64,000 nucleotides of DNA. It comes from Aliiglaciecola sp. 3_MG-2023. GTDB taxonomy: Bacteria > Pseudomonadota > Gammaproteobacteria > Enterobacterales > Alteromonadaceae. The notes below the pieces were generated by a model. That model made no database searches and was not told where the DNA came from. It saw nothing but the letters and a program-made list of their open reading frames with translations. The stretch covers positions 124,001-188,000 of the forward strand of contig NZ_JAUORV010000005.1 of assembly GCF_030548205.1 (NCBI RefSeq), in the 5' to 3' direction. Positions 36,432-45,253 of this stretch are shown here, piece after piece (positions within the stretch are counted from its first letter, which is position 1; each line of letters opens with the position of its first letter). Position numbers and translations under genes: made by a program.

Positions 36432-38798
36432 ATGAAAAAAACTAAAACCTTTAAACGAACGCTACTTGCTCAAGCGATGTTGACTCTCGCAAGTGTTGGA
36501 GTTTTGACAACAACTTCTGCAGCTCAGGATGTTAATAATACAACAGATGCTGATGTTGAACGAGTCGTAGTAACAGCAAAAAATCGAGTCGAGCCGCTGC
36601 AAGAAGTTCCCCTTGCGATTAACGTATTATCGTCTGATGATTTGAAAAATGGTCAAGTTAACGGTTTACGTGACTTGCAAGATGCCGTACCTAATCTTTA
36701 CTTATCAGCGTCAAACCGTAATGATCCTACTGCCGTTGGTATGCGAGGACTTACACCTAATACCTCTGATGAGCGTTATCAAGGTGTGTCTTTTTTCCTT
36801 GATGGTGTTCCTCTTAGTGGACAGTTAGCTTCTTTGGGCTTAAACGGCATAGAACGCGTAGAGGTTATCAAGGGCCCGCAAGCTGCGAGTTTTGGTCGTG
36901 CAACATACAGTGGTGCCGTTAACTTTATAACACAAGAGTTAGGTAGTGACGTTGTTACTGGAAGCTTTCGCGCTAAACTTGGCCAAGTGACTGGCGGTCC
37001 AGATACCAGCTATTTACTTGAAGGTTCTGTGGAAATGCCATTGATTGAGGATAAACTTTGGTTAAATGTAGCTGGCAGTGTATTCCAAAATGGTGGAGTG
37101 GCAGAAGCGACTGACGATGGTACCTCTATCGGTCAAGAACGTTCACAAATTGCCTCATTAGATTTGTTATATAAGCCATCAGACACCCTTTCTATTAAGT
37201 TAAAGGGGATGTTTTCACATGATAAAGATCATAGTTCACTTGCTGTTATTCAGCATCCTAGAGAGTGGGTTGAAGCTGGTGTAGATTTGGTTACCTTGCC
37301 TCGAGCTTCAGGATCATTTTACCCTTCAGTATTACCCGATCCTGATGTAGACCTAATTGCTAACTTAGGCGCTGATAGTTTTCTTCGTGACCGCTACTTT
37401 GCATCTTTGATTGTCAATAAAGAAATTGGTGATTATGAGTTAACCTATAGTGCTGGGTATTACTACAGTGAAGATGACAGAGAGTTTTCTTTTTCTGCTC
37501 GTGCTTATTTGCCTGGTCAAGATCCAGTATTTGGTGATTTAGTGGGTACTGATGAAATTGACCTTGGATTTTTTGCTGGATTTACAATTCCTGCTAGTGA
37601 AATCTTTGAGAACTACAGCCAACAATTAGTGTTATTGTCGCCTGGTGATTCAGATTTCAGATGGCGTGCTGGGCTTTATTACTTTTATGAATTTGATGAA
37701 ACTCAATTCACCTCTTTCGCTAGCGACGCAAATCCAGATGGTACGGCTCGTAAAGAAAAACTAGAAAACTATGCCGTTTTTGGTGGCTTCGATTATGATT
37801 TGACCGAACAGCTAACGTTAAGTGTTGAAGGTCGAATTGCAGACGAAAAAGTGACTTACATGGCATGCCCAAATTGTACTTCGCCAATTGATACCGCTGG
37901 TAGTAATTCTTCTACCGATTTCTCTCCTCGTGTAACCCTTAGTTATAAACTCTCTGAAGATAATATGCTCTACGGTTTGTATTCTTCTGGTGTGAAAAGT
38001 GCTCGTCAGAGTCTTGTTCAGGTTAATGGCGAACCTCTAATTGTGGTGGCTGATCCAGAAGAGTTAGATAACTTTGAGCTTGGTTCTAAAAATGAGTTCA
38101 ACGACGGTCTTATTACCCTAAACATGGCGGCTTTTTATCAACACGTTGAAAATCAACAGTTGGTAAGTTCAATTAATCTACCTATAGGCGACCAACTGAT
38201 TCCAGTGACTTACGTTAATAACGTTGGTGAGTCAGAAGTGTACGGGTTTGAGTTAGAATCTAGAGTCGCAGTTACGGAAGCCTTTACATTAACAGGCTCG
38301 CTTGGTTATGCAGATCATGAATTTGTGAATGATGAACCCTTTGTTATGTCGGCAACCTCGGCTTGGGGATTTGAAGGAGAAGTGGGTGACCCAGTTTCTC
38401 TTGATGGTAAAACCCAGACTAACATACCTAAATGGAACGGTACTATTGGCAGTGAATATTATGTTGATGATTTTTATAAAAACATGAGCCTGTCTGTTCG
38501 TTTAGATGCCAAATATCGTGGTGAATTCTACGCTGACTTGTCCAATTTGGTTACGGTTAAAAGTGCGTGGACATTTAATGGTCGCATCAGCTTAACAGGC
38601 GATGACTTAGAAGTTGCTCTTTATGGTAAGAACATCTTCAATCAAGACCGAGCCATTGGTGCTGGTTTAGCGGGTGCTTCTTCTGGTTGCGCTTTTGTTG
38701 AAACAGATACTGCGACTTACGGCAGCAATCAACAATGTTTACAAGCAACAGCACAAAGACCTGCTGAATTTGGTGTTGAAATAGGTTACAAGTTCTAG
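36432..38798 (+). CDS. TonB-dependent outer-membrane receptor
   Basis: A 788-residue receptor with a signal peptide (about 1-31, ending TTSAAQ), a TonB-box-like DVERVVVTA near 40-48, a plug domain (about 50-170 with PLAINVLSSDDL, GMRGLTPNT, VEVIKGPQAASFGRATYSGAVNFIT) and a beta-barrel ending in VEIGYKF, the terminal aromatic residue needed for outer-membrane insertion. The family resembles receptors that pair with small-aromatic or lipidic substrates in Alteromonadales and sphingomonads. The neighbouring MFS transporter and monooxygenases suggest it imports the compound they oxidise. A strong terminator follows. Confidence 0.92.
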   Translation: MKKTKTFKRTLLAQAMLTLASVGVLTTTSAAQDVNNTTDADVERVVVTAKNRVEPLQEVPLAINVLSSDDLKNGQVNGLRDLQDAVPNLYLSASNRNDPTAVGMRGLTPNTSDERYQGVSFFLDGVPLSGQLASLGLNGIERVEVIKGPQAASFGRATYSGAVNFITQELGSDVVTGSFRAKLGQVTGGPDTSYLLEGSVEMPLIEDKLWLNVAGSVFQNGGVAEATDDGTSIGQERSQIASLDLLYKPSDTLSIKLKGMFSHDKDHSSLAVIQHPREWVEAGVDLVTLPRASGSFYPSVLPDPDVDLIANLGADSFLRDRYFASLIVNKEIGDYELTYSAGYYYSEDDREFSFSARAYLPGQDPVFGDLVGTDEIDLGFFAGFTIPASEIFENYSQQLVLLSPGDSDFRWRAGLYYFYEFDETQFTSFASDANPDGTARKEKLENYAVFGGFDYDLTEQLTLSVEGRIADEKVTYMACPNCTSPIDTAGSNSSTDFSPRVTLSYKLSEDNMLYGLYSSGVKSARQSLVQVNGEPLIVVADPEELDNFELGSKNEFNDGLITLNMAAFYQHVENQQLVSSINLPIGDQLIPVTYVNNVGESEVYGFELESRVAVTEAFTLTGSLGYADHEFVNDEPFVMSATSAWGFEGEVGDPVSLDGKTQTNIPKWNGTIGSEYYVDDFYKNMSLSVRLDAKYRGEFYADLSNLVTVKSAWTFNGRISLTGDDLEVALYGKNIFNQDRAIGAGLAGASSGCAFVETDTATYGSNQQCLQATAQRPAEFGVEIGYKF

Positions 38799-38813
38799 TT
38801 TTTGACTCCCGCT

Positions 38814-38849
38814 GCTCTGCCAACAGTTCCCAGTTGGTAGGGCTTTTTT
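38814..38849 (+). terminator. Rho-independent terminator after the TonB receptor
   Basis: An 11-bp stem (38814-38824 with 38833-38843, two wobble pairs), an 8-base loop and six T (38844-38849). It separates the receptor transcript from the MFS gene. Confidence 0.88.
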
Positions 38850-38938
38850 GAGTTAAAAATGAATTTTGCACTTCAGGCGGCTGCCAGACAAATAGTAGCG
38901 TCTAACAAATAATAACTATAAAACATTGGAGGCTTTAC

Positions 38939-40321
38939 GTGCCTAGTGAAAGTACAATTGACACTCTGCCCGATCCATCGCTAGTGGATAGCGTTCCTGA
39001 TAAGATAAAGTTTGCTACCTTCTACTCTCTAGGTGGCCGCGTTACTATCATGGCGTTAATTCTAACCGCTGCCCTGTGTACTATGGATCGCATGGTACTT
39101 TCAATGGTGGTCGAGCCGTTGCGAGCAGATTTATCCCTTACAGAGACCCAAATTGGCGTGCTGCAAGGTTTTTCCTTTTCGTTACTCTACGCCTTTGCCG
39201 GTATTCCATTAGGCTTAATGGCAGATAGATTAAATCGCAACAAACTACTCGCTATGGCAGTTCTTACCTGGAGTGGCGGCACTATTGCTTGCGGTATGGC
39301 CAATAGTTTTGAAACCTTGTTTATTTTTCGAATGTTAGTCGGTGCTGGTGAAGCGGCACTGTGGCCCGTAGCCATTTCATTAATTGGCGATATTGCCCCT
39401 CAGCGCAATCGTGGATTTTTAATCGGTGGCATTATTCTTGGTCAATTGTTTGGTGCTAGCCTGTCACTTATTATCGGCGGGCAATTATTACAAGCGGCAA
39501 TGGGGGGAGGCTTAGCTCATTTACCGGTGATTGGTGATATGGAAGCTTGGCGCATGTTATTTATAGTTTATGGCATCGCGGGTTCGTTAGCCATTGTAAT
39601 GTTATTAATGGGAAAAGAGCCGCCAAGAGAGCGCACCGGTGGAAGTCAATCATCCCACCCTTTAGCGGGATTGGGGGAGTTTTATGAGTTCTTCAAAGTC
39701 AATTGGAAGTCTGTCGGTTCACTATATTTGCTGACTATGGTGGTCGCCATTGTTCAATATTCCGGTTTAGCTTGGAATGTGCCTTTATTTCTACGTCGAT
39801 TCGAATTAGGGCCTCAACAAGTAGGCTTGATTATGGGCGTAGTGATGTTTGCAGCTGGTGGTATTGGTTCATTAGCTGGTGGTTTCGCCTCTAAACTCAC
39901 AGGTAAGAGTCCTGTAAAACGCCTCAATGTAATGATTTGCGCATACTGTTTGTGTGTGGGTTACGGGCTTATTGCCTTCAATCCTAGTCTTAACGTCAGT
40001 ATCTTTTTAGTTTCATTCCCAGGTGTACTGTTAGCCATGGCTGGCGTGATGTCGTTAGTGATTATGCAGGACATTGTGCCTTCCCATATGCGCGGTGTAG
40101 CCACTTCCGTTAATACTCTTTTTGCTAGTTTGATTGGCGCATCAATGGGACCAATGCTAGTTGCCATGTTAACTCAATATGTATTTGAACAAGACAATAT
40201 GGTGGGTGTGTCACTTGGTTTAGTTGTTGGGCCGGCTATGGTAATTGCGGTTATTTTAGCTTTCGTACTTAAACGACAAGTCGTCAAAAAATATGCTGGG
40301 ATGGAAGCAGAAAAAGCATAA
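38939..40321 (+). CDS. MFS transporter, spinster-like
   Basis: A 460-residue inner-membrane transporter with about 12 helices in two halves. The early motif MDRMVLSMVVEPLRADLSLTETQIGVLQG and the MADRLNRNKLL loop 2-3 signature are those of spinster-like MFS proteins, which in proteobacteria often sit with TonB receptors for organic-compound uptake. Translation begins at GTG (38939), supported by a TGGAGG site at the proper distance. It probably carries the locus substrate across the inner membrane; export cannot be excluded. Confidence 0.88.
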   Translation: MPSESTIDTLPDPSLVDSVPDKIKFATFYSLGGRVTIMALILTAALCTMDRMVLSMVVEPLRADLSLTETQIGVLQGFSFSLLYAFAGIPLGLMADRLNRNKLLAMAVLTWSGGTIACGMANSFETLFIFRMLVGAGEAALWPVAISLIGDIAPQRNRGFLIGGIILGQLFGASLSLIIGGQLLQAAMGGGLAHLPVIGDMEAWRMLFIVYGIAGSLAIVMLLMGKEPPRERTGGSQSSHPLAGLGEFYEFFKVNWKSVGSLYLLTMVVAIVQYSGLAWNVPLFLRRFELGPQQVGLIMGVVMFAAGGIGSLAGGFASKLTGKSPVKRLNVMICAYCLCVGYGLIAFNPSLNVSIFLVSFPGVLLAMAGVMSLVIMQDIVPSHMRGVATSVNTLFASLIGASMGPMLVAMLTQYVFEQDNMVGVSLGLVVGPAMVIAVILAFVLKRQVVKKYAGMEAEKA

Positions 40322-40358
40322 CTTGCCAGGTTGATAGCTGTAAAATAATTAGGGGTTA

Positions 40359-41333
40359 ATGATGATAAAAAGTGTATTGAAATGGACAAGTAGCGTACTT
40401 GCTGTTGGACTGATAGTGTGTGTCGGAATTATTGCAAGTATGCGTGCCGGTTGGTGGAACCCTAGCTTTGAAGATGTGCAGAAAAAGCATGCAACAGCGC
40501 CATCTAAGTTTGTTATGGTTGAAGACGTTGAGCTGCACGTGCGGGACGAAGGGCAGGGACCTGTCATTATAATGTTACATAGTTCTATGACGAACTTGCG
40601 AATCTATGACGAATGGGCAGATCGGTTAAAAACAGACTACCGTGTTATTCGTATCGATTGGCCTCCGTATGGCTTGTCCACTGATCCTAAACCATCCCAA
40701 GGGATGCCAAGTATTGTTAAATTACTAGAAAAATTCGTCGCACAAGAGGGATTAGACAAATTTACCTTAGTGGGAAGCTCCAGTGGTTCGACGATTTCAG
40801 TACTGTATACTGCATCCCATCCTGAACAGGTTCGAGCACTTGCTTTGTCAACGTTACCGCTGTCATCGCCACCTACCTCTGAACCACCTGCTACCGTAAA
40901 AATAGTACAGTATATTAATCAAAATTGGGTACCTAACTATCTACCGAAATTTTATTACAAATCATCACTGGGATGGCTTTATGGGGTTTCCTCTCGGCTT
41001 ACACCAGAAACATTAGATTGGTATTACGAAACGAATAATATCGATGGTAAGTTTGCACTGGTTAAACAATATTATGAAGCAAATTTGAAGGCGGTATGGT
41101 CTAAAGGTGCAGGAGATGAGGCAGCTCAAATTAAAGTGCCGATTTTACTCCAGTGGGGAGATATTGACCCAGTTTTGCCCATAGACTTAGTTCCAGGTGC
41201 GGTAGCCGAATTTAAGAATACTAAAGTAGAAGTGATTCATTACCCAGATGTAGGTCACTATCCAATGCTAGAGTTACCGGATGAAACGGGTCAAGATTTA
41301 AAAACTTTTATCGATAAAATTCATGCAATTTAG
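40359..41333 (+). CDS. Membrane-anchored alpha/beta hydrolase
   Basis: A 324-residue protein with one N-terminal transmembrane segment (about 8-28, VLAVGLIVCVGIIASM), so the catalytic domain is likely periplasmic. The oxyanion segment is MLHSSMTN and the nucleophile elbow GSSSG (near 140-144, middle Ser); LQWGDIDPVLP gives the acid region and DVGHYPMLE the catalytic His. An HG at the oxyanion hole is replaced by HS, a variation seen in some esterases. It starts 37 bp after the MFS gene, giving an MFS-hydrolase pair. It may cleave an ester or lactone formed by the monooxygenases or the imported compound itself. Confidence 0.82.
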   Translation: MMIKSVLKWTSSVLAVGLIVCVGIIASMRAGWWNPSFEDVQKKHATAPSKFVMVEDVELHVRDEGQGPVIIMLHSSMTNLRIYDEWADRLKTDYRVIRIDWPPYGLSTDPKPSQGMPSIVKLLEKFVAQEGLDKFTLVGSSSGSTISVLYTASHPEQVRALALSTLPLSSPPTSEPPATVKIVQYINQNWVPNYLPKFYYKSSLGWLYGVSSRLTPETLDWYYETNNIDGKFALVKQYYEANLKAVWSKGAGDEAAQIKVPILLQWGDIDPVLPIDLVPGAVAEFKNTKVEVIHYPDVGHYPMLELPDETGQDLKTFIDKIHAI

Positions 41334-41364
41334 TAAATCATTCAAAATATTATGATTAGTTGAA

Positions 41365-41402
41365 ACTCTTCGTAAATTCTAAACGCAGACTTTACGAAGA
41401 GT
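41365..41402. terminator. Perfect 12-bp inverted repeat between convergent hydrolase and lysR genes
   Basis: ACTCTTCGTAAA (41365-41376) and TTTACGAAGAGT (41391-41402) with a 14-base loop. It overlaps the last LysR codons and probably terminates both genes; no T tract. Confidence 0.55.
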
Positions 41403-42269
41403 CGCAATTACCGACTTTTCACTGTATGAAAGACGTGCTTCGGAGCGCCAGAATATACCTGCAGGGCGGGTATAACTTGATTGTCCAAAGTCCATTTCTT
41501 TCAGTTGTCCAGAATTGATTTCTTCGGCATATTCTCTATGATTTCCCATAGAAATCAGATCACTATTAAGTAAGCACCCTTTCATTAGCAGCAAGGATGA
41601 TGTGCGCAAACCTATTTCTGGCACGGGTAAATCATTATCGAGAAACATTTGCTTCCAGCCCTGTGTAACAACTGCATCGTCAGGAACGATCCAGCGAGCA
41701 TTAACAATATCTTTTAGCTTCGGTTTCGCTTTTTTTAATAAAGGGTGGCCGGTACGCATGAGCACACTTGCGCCCTCAACAGAGAGTTGTTCGAACGTAA
41801 GCCCAGTCAGGTCAATACTTGGAGGTCGGGCACCAAACGCCATGCGGATACTGCCTTCGCGGACATGTTCCAGTAATTCGTGTGTATTATTTTCTACAAC
41901 TTTAATTTGTAAATGAGGAGCGCTAACCGCCAAACGCGACAAAGCAAGTGGTAGGCGATGCATTATAAACATGGGTTCGGTGCCAATAGTGATCACTTCT
42001 TCTCGCCTACCTCTTAGTGAGTTAATGGTCTCTAATGCTCTGTCTCTTTCGGTCATTATAATATGGGCGTGGGGCAGAAGCTCTCTTCCGTTCGCTGTTA
42101 AACTAATCCCTTTAGAGCCGCGTTCGAAAAGTTTTATATCAAGTGAGTCTTCGAGTTGTTGGATACTGCGACTCAATGAAGGTTGCGAAACCGCTAATAT
42201 ATCGGACGCTTTATTGAAACTGCCATGTTCAGCAACTGCTACAAAACGTCTTAATTGGCGAATGTCCAA
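41379..42269 (-). CDS. LysR family transcription regulator of the monooxygenase locus
   Basis: A 296-residue LysR protein. The N-terminal winged helix (DIRQLRRFVAVAEHGSFNKASDILAVSQPSLSRSIQQLE) is followed by the effector-binding domain (about 90-296). I chose the TTG at 42267-42269 because AAGGAG lies at the right distance and homologues begin with MDIRQLR; the frame's ATG 36 bases upstream has no such support. It is divergent from the second monooxygenase. LysR proteins bind T-N11-A dyads and usually need a pathway metabolite as co-inducer; a perfect ATAC-N7-GTAT site is upstream of copy 1. Confidence 0.88.
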   Translation of the reverse strand: MDIRQLRRFVAVAEHGSFNKASDILAVSQPSLSRSIQQLEDSLDIKLFERGSKGISLTANGRELLPHAHIIMTERDRALETINSLRGRREEVITIGTEPMFIMHRLPLALSRLAVSAPHLQIKVVENNTHELLEHVREGSIRMAFGARPPSIDLTGLTFEQLSVEGASVLMRTGHPLLKKAKPKLKDIVNARWIVPDDAVVTQGWKQMFLDNDLPVPEIGLRTSSLLLMKGCLLNSDLISMGNHREYAEEINSGQLKEMDFGQSSYTRPAGIFWRSEARLSYSEKSVIATLRKVCV

Positions 42270-42715
42270 AATATACTCTCCTTGGTAAAAATGACCATGA
42301 AACAAGTTTCGGTAAAACCTAAGGTTGCTACTGTATATTCTGTTATAGATTTAATGCATAGGCAATCCATAAATTGATTTAGATATTTTATAATTAAATC
42401 GTTATGGTTGAACCTTAATACATTAATGATATAACTCTATAACAATTCTGCTGAGAGGATGCTCAAAGAACGGAACTGGACTTTAGGAAGATAAATATGG
42501 AATTTGTTGAATTAAGTTGTGAAGTTACGATAAATGAAGGGTTGCCTAGTATTCCACATCTATTTTTTGGTTATAGAGATCGAAACAATCGCAAGGGCTA
42601 TCGATGCGCCATTGCCTGTCGGCTTGATTAAGTTCTAGGCCTAATTTTAAACAGTAAAGTATCAGTCCTGATAATAATTAAGGAACTGAAAGTTCCGACC
42701 TTTGGAGGTTATCAA
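42270..42715. promoter_or_regulatory. lysR / monooxygenase 2 divergent control region
   Basis: A 446-bp spacer between divergent genes. An imperfect dyad TGTATATTCTGTTATAGA (42332-42349) shares the ACAGAAT core (on the other strand) with the operator at 33973-33993 and is a plausible second LysR site. A possible 44-codon small gene lies inside at 42497-42631. GGAGG precedes the monooxygenase ATG. Confidence 0.45.
42497..42631 (+). CDS. Possible small protein (44 aa) upstream of monooxygenase 2
   Basis: ATG at 42497 preceded by AGGAAG with seven-base spacing, then 44 codons to TAA. The peptide begins MEFVELSCEV and ends in a basic, Cys-containing stretch (NRKGYRCAIACRLD). No homologue recognised. 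It could be a leader peptide, a small protein or a chance frame; the good ribosome-binding site is the main argument. Confidence 0.35.
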   Translation: MEFVELSCEVTINEGLPSIPHLFFGYRDRNNRKGYRCAIACRLD

Positions 42716-43822
42716 ATGCCATGTGAAATTGTTGGATTACACTTTCATGCAGACTCTTCAGAATTACACCCTGTTGATAATGTTTTGGATACGGATTTTA
42801 TTCGCGATTATGCCATTGCTCATGAAGAAGCTGGATTCGATAGAGTATTAATAGGACAAACCGCTACCTGGCCTGACGGATTGACTATTGCCAGTCACAT
42901 TGCGGCAGTCACTAGCAAGCTCAAGTTTATGGTCGCTCATCGACCAGGGTTTATTGCACCGACCATGGCGGCGCGCATGTTCGCTACGCTAGATCAACTT
43001 TCCAATGGTCGGGTCGGTGTACATATTATTACCGGTGCAAGTGATGTTGAAATGCAATGTGATGGTGATTTCCATACAAAAGATGAACGTTATAGACGCA
43101 GCCGCGAATATGTTGATGTGCTACGACAAATTTGGCAAAGCGATGGGCCAACCGACTTTGAAGGCGATTGGTATCGTTTTAATCAAGGCTTTTCAAAGAT
43201 AAAACCTAAACAAACCGCTATTCCGGTTTATTGGGGTGGGGGATCTGAGCTTGCAGTGAAGTTGGGTGCAGAGTGCGCTGACGTATATGCAATCGGTCCA
43301 GGTACCGTTGAGCAGACAGCAAAAGTGATTGATGGATTTAAATCTGCTGCAGCAGTGCACGGTCGCAACCCGGGGATCTCAATGTCGATTCGCGTGATTA
43401 TTGGTGAAACCGAAAAAGAAGCGTGGGACAAAGCCCAGCATGTGCTTGATGTGGTCACTAAAATACAATCTTCAGGCACCAAAATTGGCCGTGATAAAGG
43501 CCCTGATGACCAAGGTGCGAAACAAATGTTAGCCATAGCTGAGCAAGGTGACTGCTTAGATGAAAGATTGTGGACTGGGATTACCAAAGCAACGGAAGGT
43601 CGTTTACACGCAATGGCCTTGGTGGGGACTGCTGAACAGGTCTCTGACTCATTGATGGCATACTACGAGGTTGGCGTTGACAGATTCCTTATCAACGGAT
43701 TTGAAACCTTGAGTGACGTTCGACTACTTGGCAAAGGTCTTATTCCGTTAATTCGCGAAAAGGTAGCCATTGCTGACAAAAAATTAAGAATAGTAACCAA
43801 TATAAATGGCAACCAAGAATAA
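42716..43822 (+). CDS. LLM-class flavin-dependent monooxygenase (SsuD-like), copy 2
   Basis: A 368-residue luciferase-fold enzyme, clearly a paralogue of the copy at 34077: SKLKFMVAHRPGFIAPTMAARMFATLDQLSNGRVGVHI, then ASDVEMQCDGDFHTKDERYRRSREYVDVLRQIW and PVYWGGGSELAVKL match position by position. The start is an ATG after GGAGG. The FMN reductase gene follows by 33 bp, giving a two-component monooxygenase unit. The reaction is an FMNH2-dependent oxygenation; the substrate is unknown but probably related to that of copy 1. Confidence 0.88.
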   Translation: MPCEIVGLHFHADSSELHPVDNVLDTDFIRDYAIAHEEAGFDRVLIGQTATWPDGLTIASHIAAVTSKLKFMVAHRPGFIAPTMAARMFATLDQLSNGRVGVHIITGASDVEMQCDGDFHTKDERYRRSREYVDVLRQIWQSDGPTDFEGDWYRFNQGFSKIKPKQTAIPVYWGGGSELAVKLGAECADVYAIGPGTVEQTAKVIDGFKSAAAVHGRNPGISMSIRVIIGETEKEAWDKAQHVLDVVTKIQSSGTKIGRDKGPDDQGAKQMLAIAEQGDCLDERLWTGITKATEGRLHAMALVGTAEQVSDSLMAYYEVGVDRFLINGFETLSDVRLLGKGLIPLIREKVAIADKKLRIVTNINGNQE

Positions 43823-43855
43823 GTGTTATGCACCATGCAAGCTGAGGAAAAATGA

Positions 43856-44434
43856 ATGACTAAAGGTATCTCTATTGTGGGAATCGGCGGCACGACTTCG
43901 CCAAGTTCATCCACCGAAAATGCAATGAAAATAGCATTGCAATCTGCAGAATCTGCAGGCGCATCTGTAACCCATTTTGATGGCGCATTTCTATCCGCGC
44001 TGCCCCATTATTCATATGGCGCTCTTGAGTCTTCGCCTGAAGCCCGTGAGTTAGTGGCAAAAATTCGTGAAGCCGATGGCATCATTTTGGCTACGCCTAG
44101 TTATCATGGTTCGATTTCTGGCTTGATGAAAAATGCCATCGATTATTTTGAGGAAACATCCAAAGATTCTCGGGTGTATATGGATGGCGTTCCCGTTGGC
44201 ATAGTGGTGACCGCTTATGGGTGGCAAGCAATTGGCTCAACATTGGGATCTATGCGCTCGATCGTGCATGCATTGCGTGGTTGGCCAACACCGTTTGGTG
44301 CAGGTATCCGAGCTGTGCCAGGCATGTTTAAAGAGGGTAAAGTGGACGACGAAAATGTCCAGATGCAACTGAATTTAGTGGGTAAACAAGTGTATGACTT
44401 TGCTAAACTCCACTGTATTCCAACATCAGTCTAA
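43856..44434 (+). CDS. NAD(P)H-dependent FMN reductase (flavin donor)
   Basis: A 192-residue flavodoxin-like reductase of the SsuE/NADPH-dependent FMN reductase family: GIGGTTSPSSSTENAMK near the N-terminus (phosphate loop), ATPSYHGSISGLMKNAIDYFE at about 80-100 and VVTAYGWQAIGSTLGSMRSIVHALRGWPTPFG later. It would reduce FMN with NAD(P)H and pass FMNH2 to the LLM monooxygenases. It is 33 bp after copy 2 in the same operon. A possible hairpin follows. Confidence 0.88.
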   Translation: MTKGISIVGIGGTTSPSSSTENAMKIALQSAESAGASVTHFDGAFLSALPHYSYGALESSPEARELVAKIREADGIILATPSYHGSISGLMKNAIDYFEETSKDSRVYMDGVPVGIVVTAYGWQAIGSTLGSMRSIVHALRGWPTPFGAGIRAVPGMFKEGKVDDENVQMQLNLVGKQVYDFAKLHCIPTSV

Positions 44435-44466
44435 ATGATTTGATAAGCGTTTAATTGAGATCAAAT

Positions 44467-44510
44467 TGACAGCGTTTTTGGCGGCTATCAGCCATCAGAA
44501 GCTGCTGTCA
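44467..44510 (+). terminator. Possible terminator hairpin after the FMN reductase
   Basis: TGACAGC (44467-44473) pairs with GCTGTCA (44504-44510); the loop holds a small GGC/GCC dyad. A T-rich stretch follows but no compact T tract. Confidence 0.4.
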
Positions 44511-44535
44511 CTTAGTTTGTTTTAGTAACTAGATT

Positions 44536-45075
44536 TCAAGGTTTAACTGCAGCCTGCGCAATCAACTGGTGAGCCCGTTCTAATAACCTAAAGTTGGTTT
44601 CATGGAGCATTTCAGCCACATCTTTTGGCGCTTTTCCAGCGCAATATCTCACATAGGTGCCTTCAAGAATTACAGTTAGTTTGAAGCAGCCTAGGACGCC
44701 GTACCAAGCTATATTGCTTAAGTCACGTGTCGAATGTTTCCCATAGTGTTTTATAAGCTCTTCGATTGTCGGGAAACCATCGATATCCAGTTCCGAAAAA
44801 TCAAGGGTTTCTTTACCCTTTGATTCTGGCCAAGTTGCCATTACCCAACCCAAATCAATTAATGGATCGCCAATTGTGGCCAACTCCCAGTCAATTAAAG
44901 CGGCAATTTCCGGGCTGTCATTTTCAAACATAACGTTGCCGATATGTGCGTCGCCGTGAATAATTCCGGGTATGAAATTTTCGGGGCAATTGTCTTCCAA
45001 CCATTTGGCAATAGAGTCAATTCCAGTTGCCTTATCTATGCCCGAGTGCGCTCAAACATCAAGCTTTTCAAGAAC
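44536..45075 (-). pseudogene. Decayed acyl-CoA-dehydrogenase-associated phosphotransferase (APH family) remnant
   Basis: Only the C-terminal lobe of an APH-family kinase remains: GIIHGDAHIGNVMF (catalytic loop), IDWELATIGDPLIDLG (metal site) and the helical end. Reading upstream in frame gives GIDSIAKWLEDNCP and then, across a TGA at 45052-45054, the fragment VLEKLDV, followed by further stops. The whole N-lobe, normally about 200 residues, is missing and part of the linker appears deleted. Related full-length proteins are about 340 residues. A start at TTG 45000 would give 154 residues lacking the nucleotide-binding lobe, so I call it a pseudogene. Confidence 0.75.
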
Positions 45076-45253
45076 ATTTTTGGGGGGACTTTAAATCTGT
45101 TAATCATTTTAGCCCTAGGATAATATACTCCAATTCGCTTATAGTAAGTCAATCAGTCAGTCTAACAATATTAATTTTAAGCTACAGTAAATGGTATAGG
45201 CTCATAATCAATGGCCTAAAAAGGCACTACACCTATTCAGGAGAAAGTTTTAG

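Noticed and set aside
42270-42305. ATG start 12 codons upstream for the LysR protein
   Set aside because: The extra residues are not LysR-like, and the TTG start has an AAGGAG site at the right distance.
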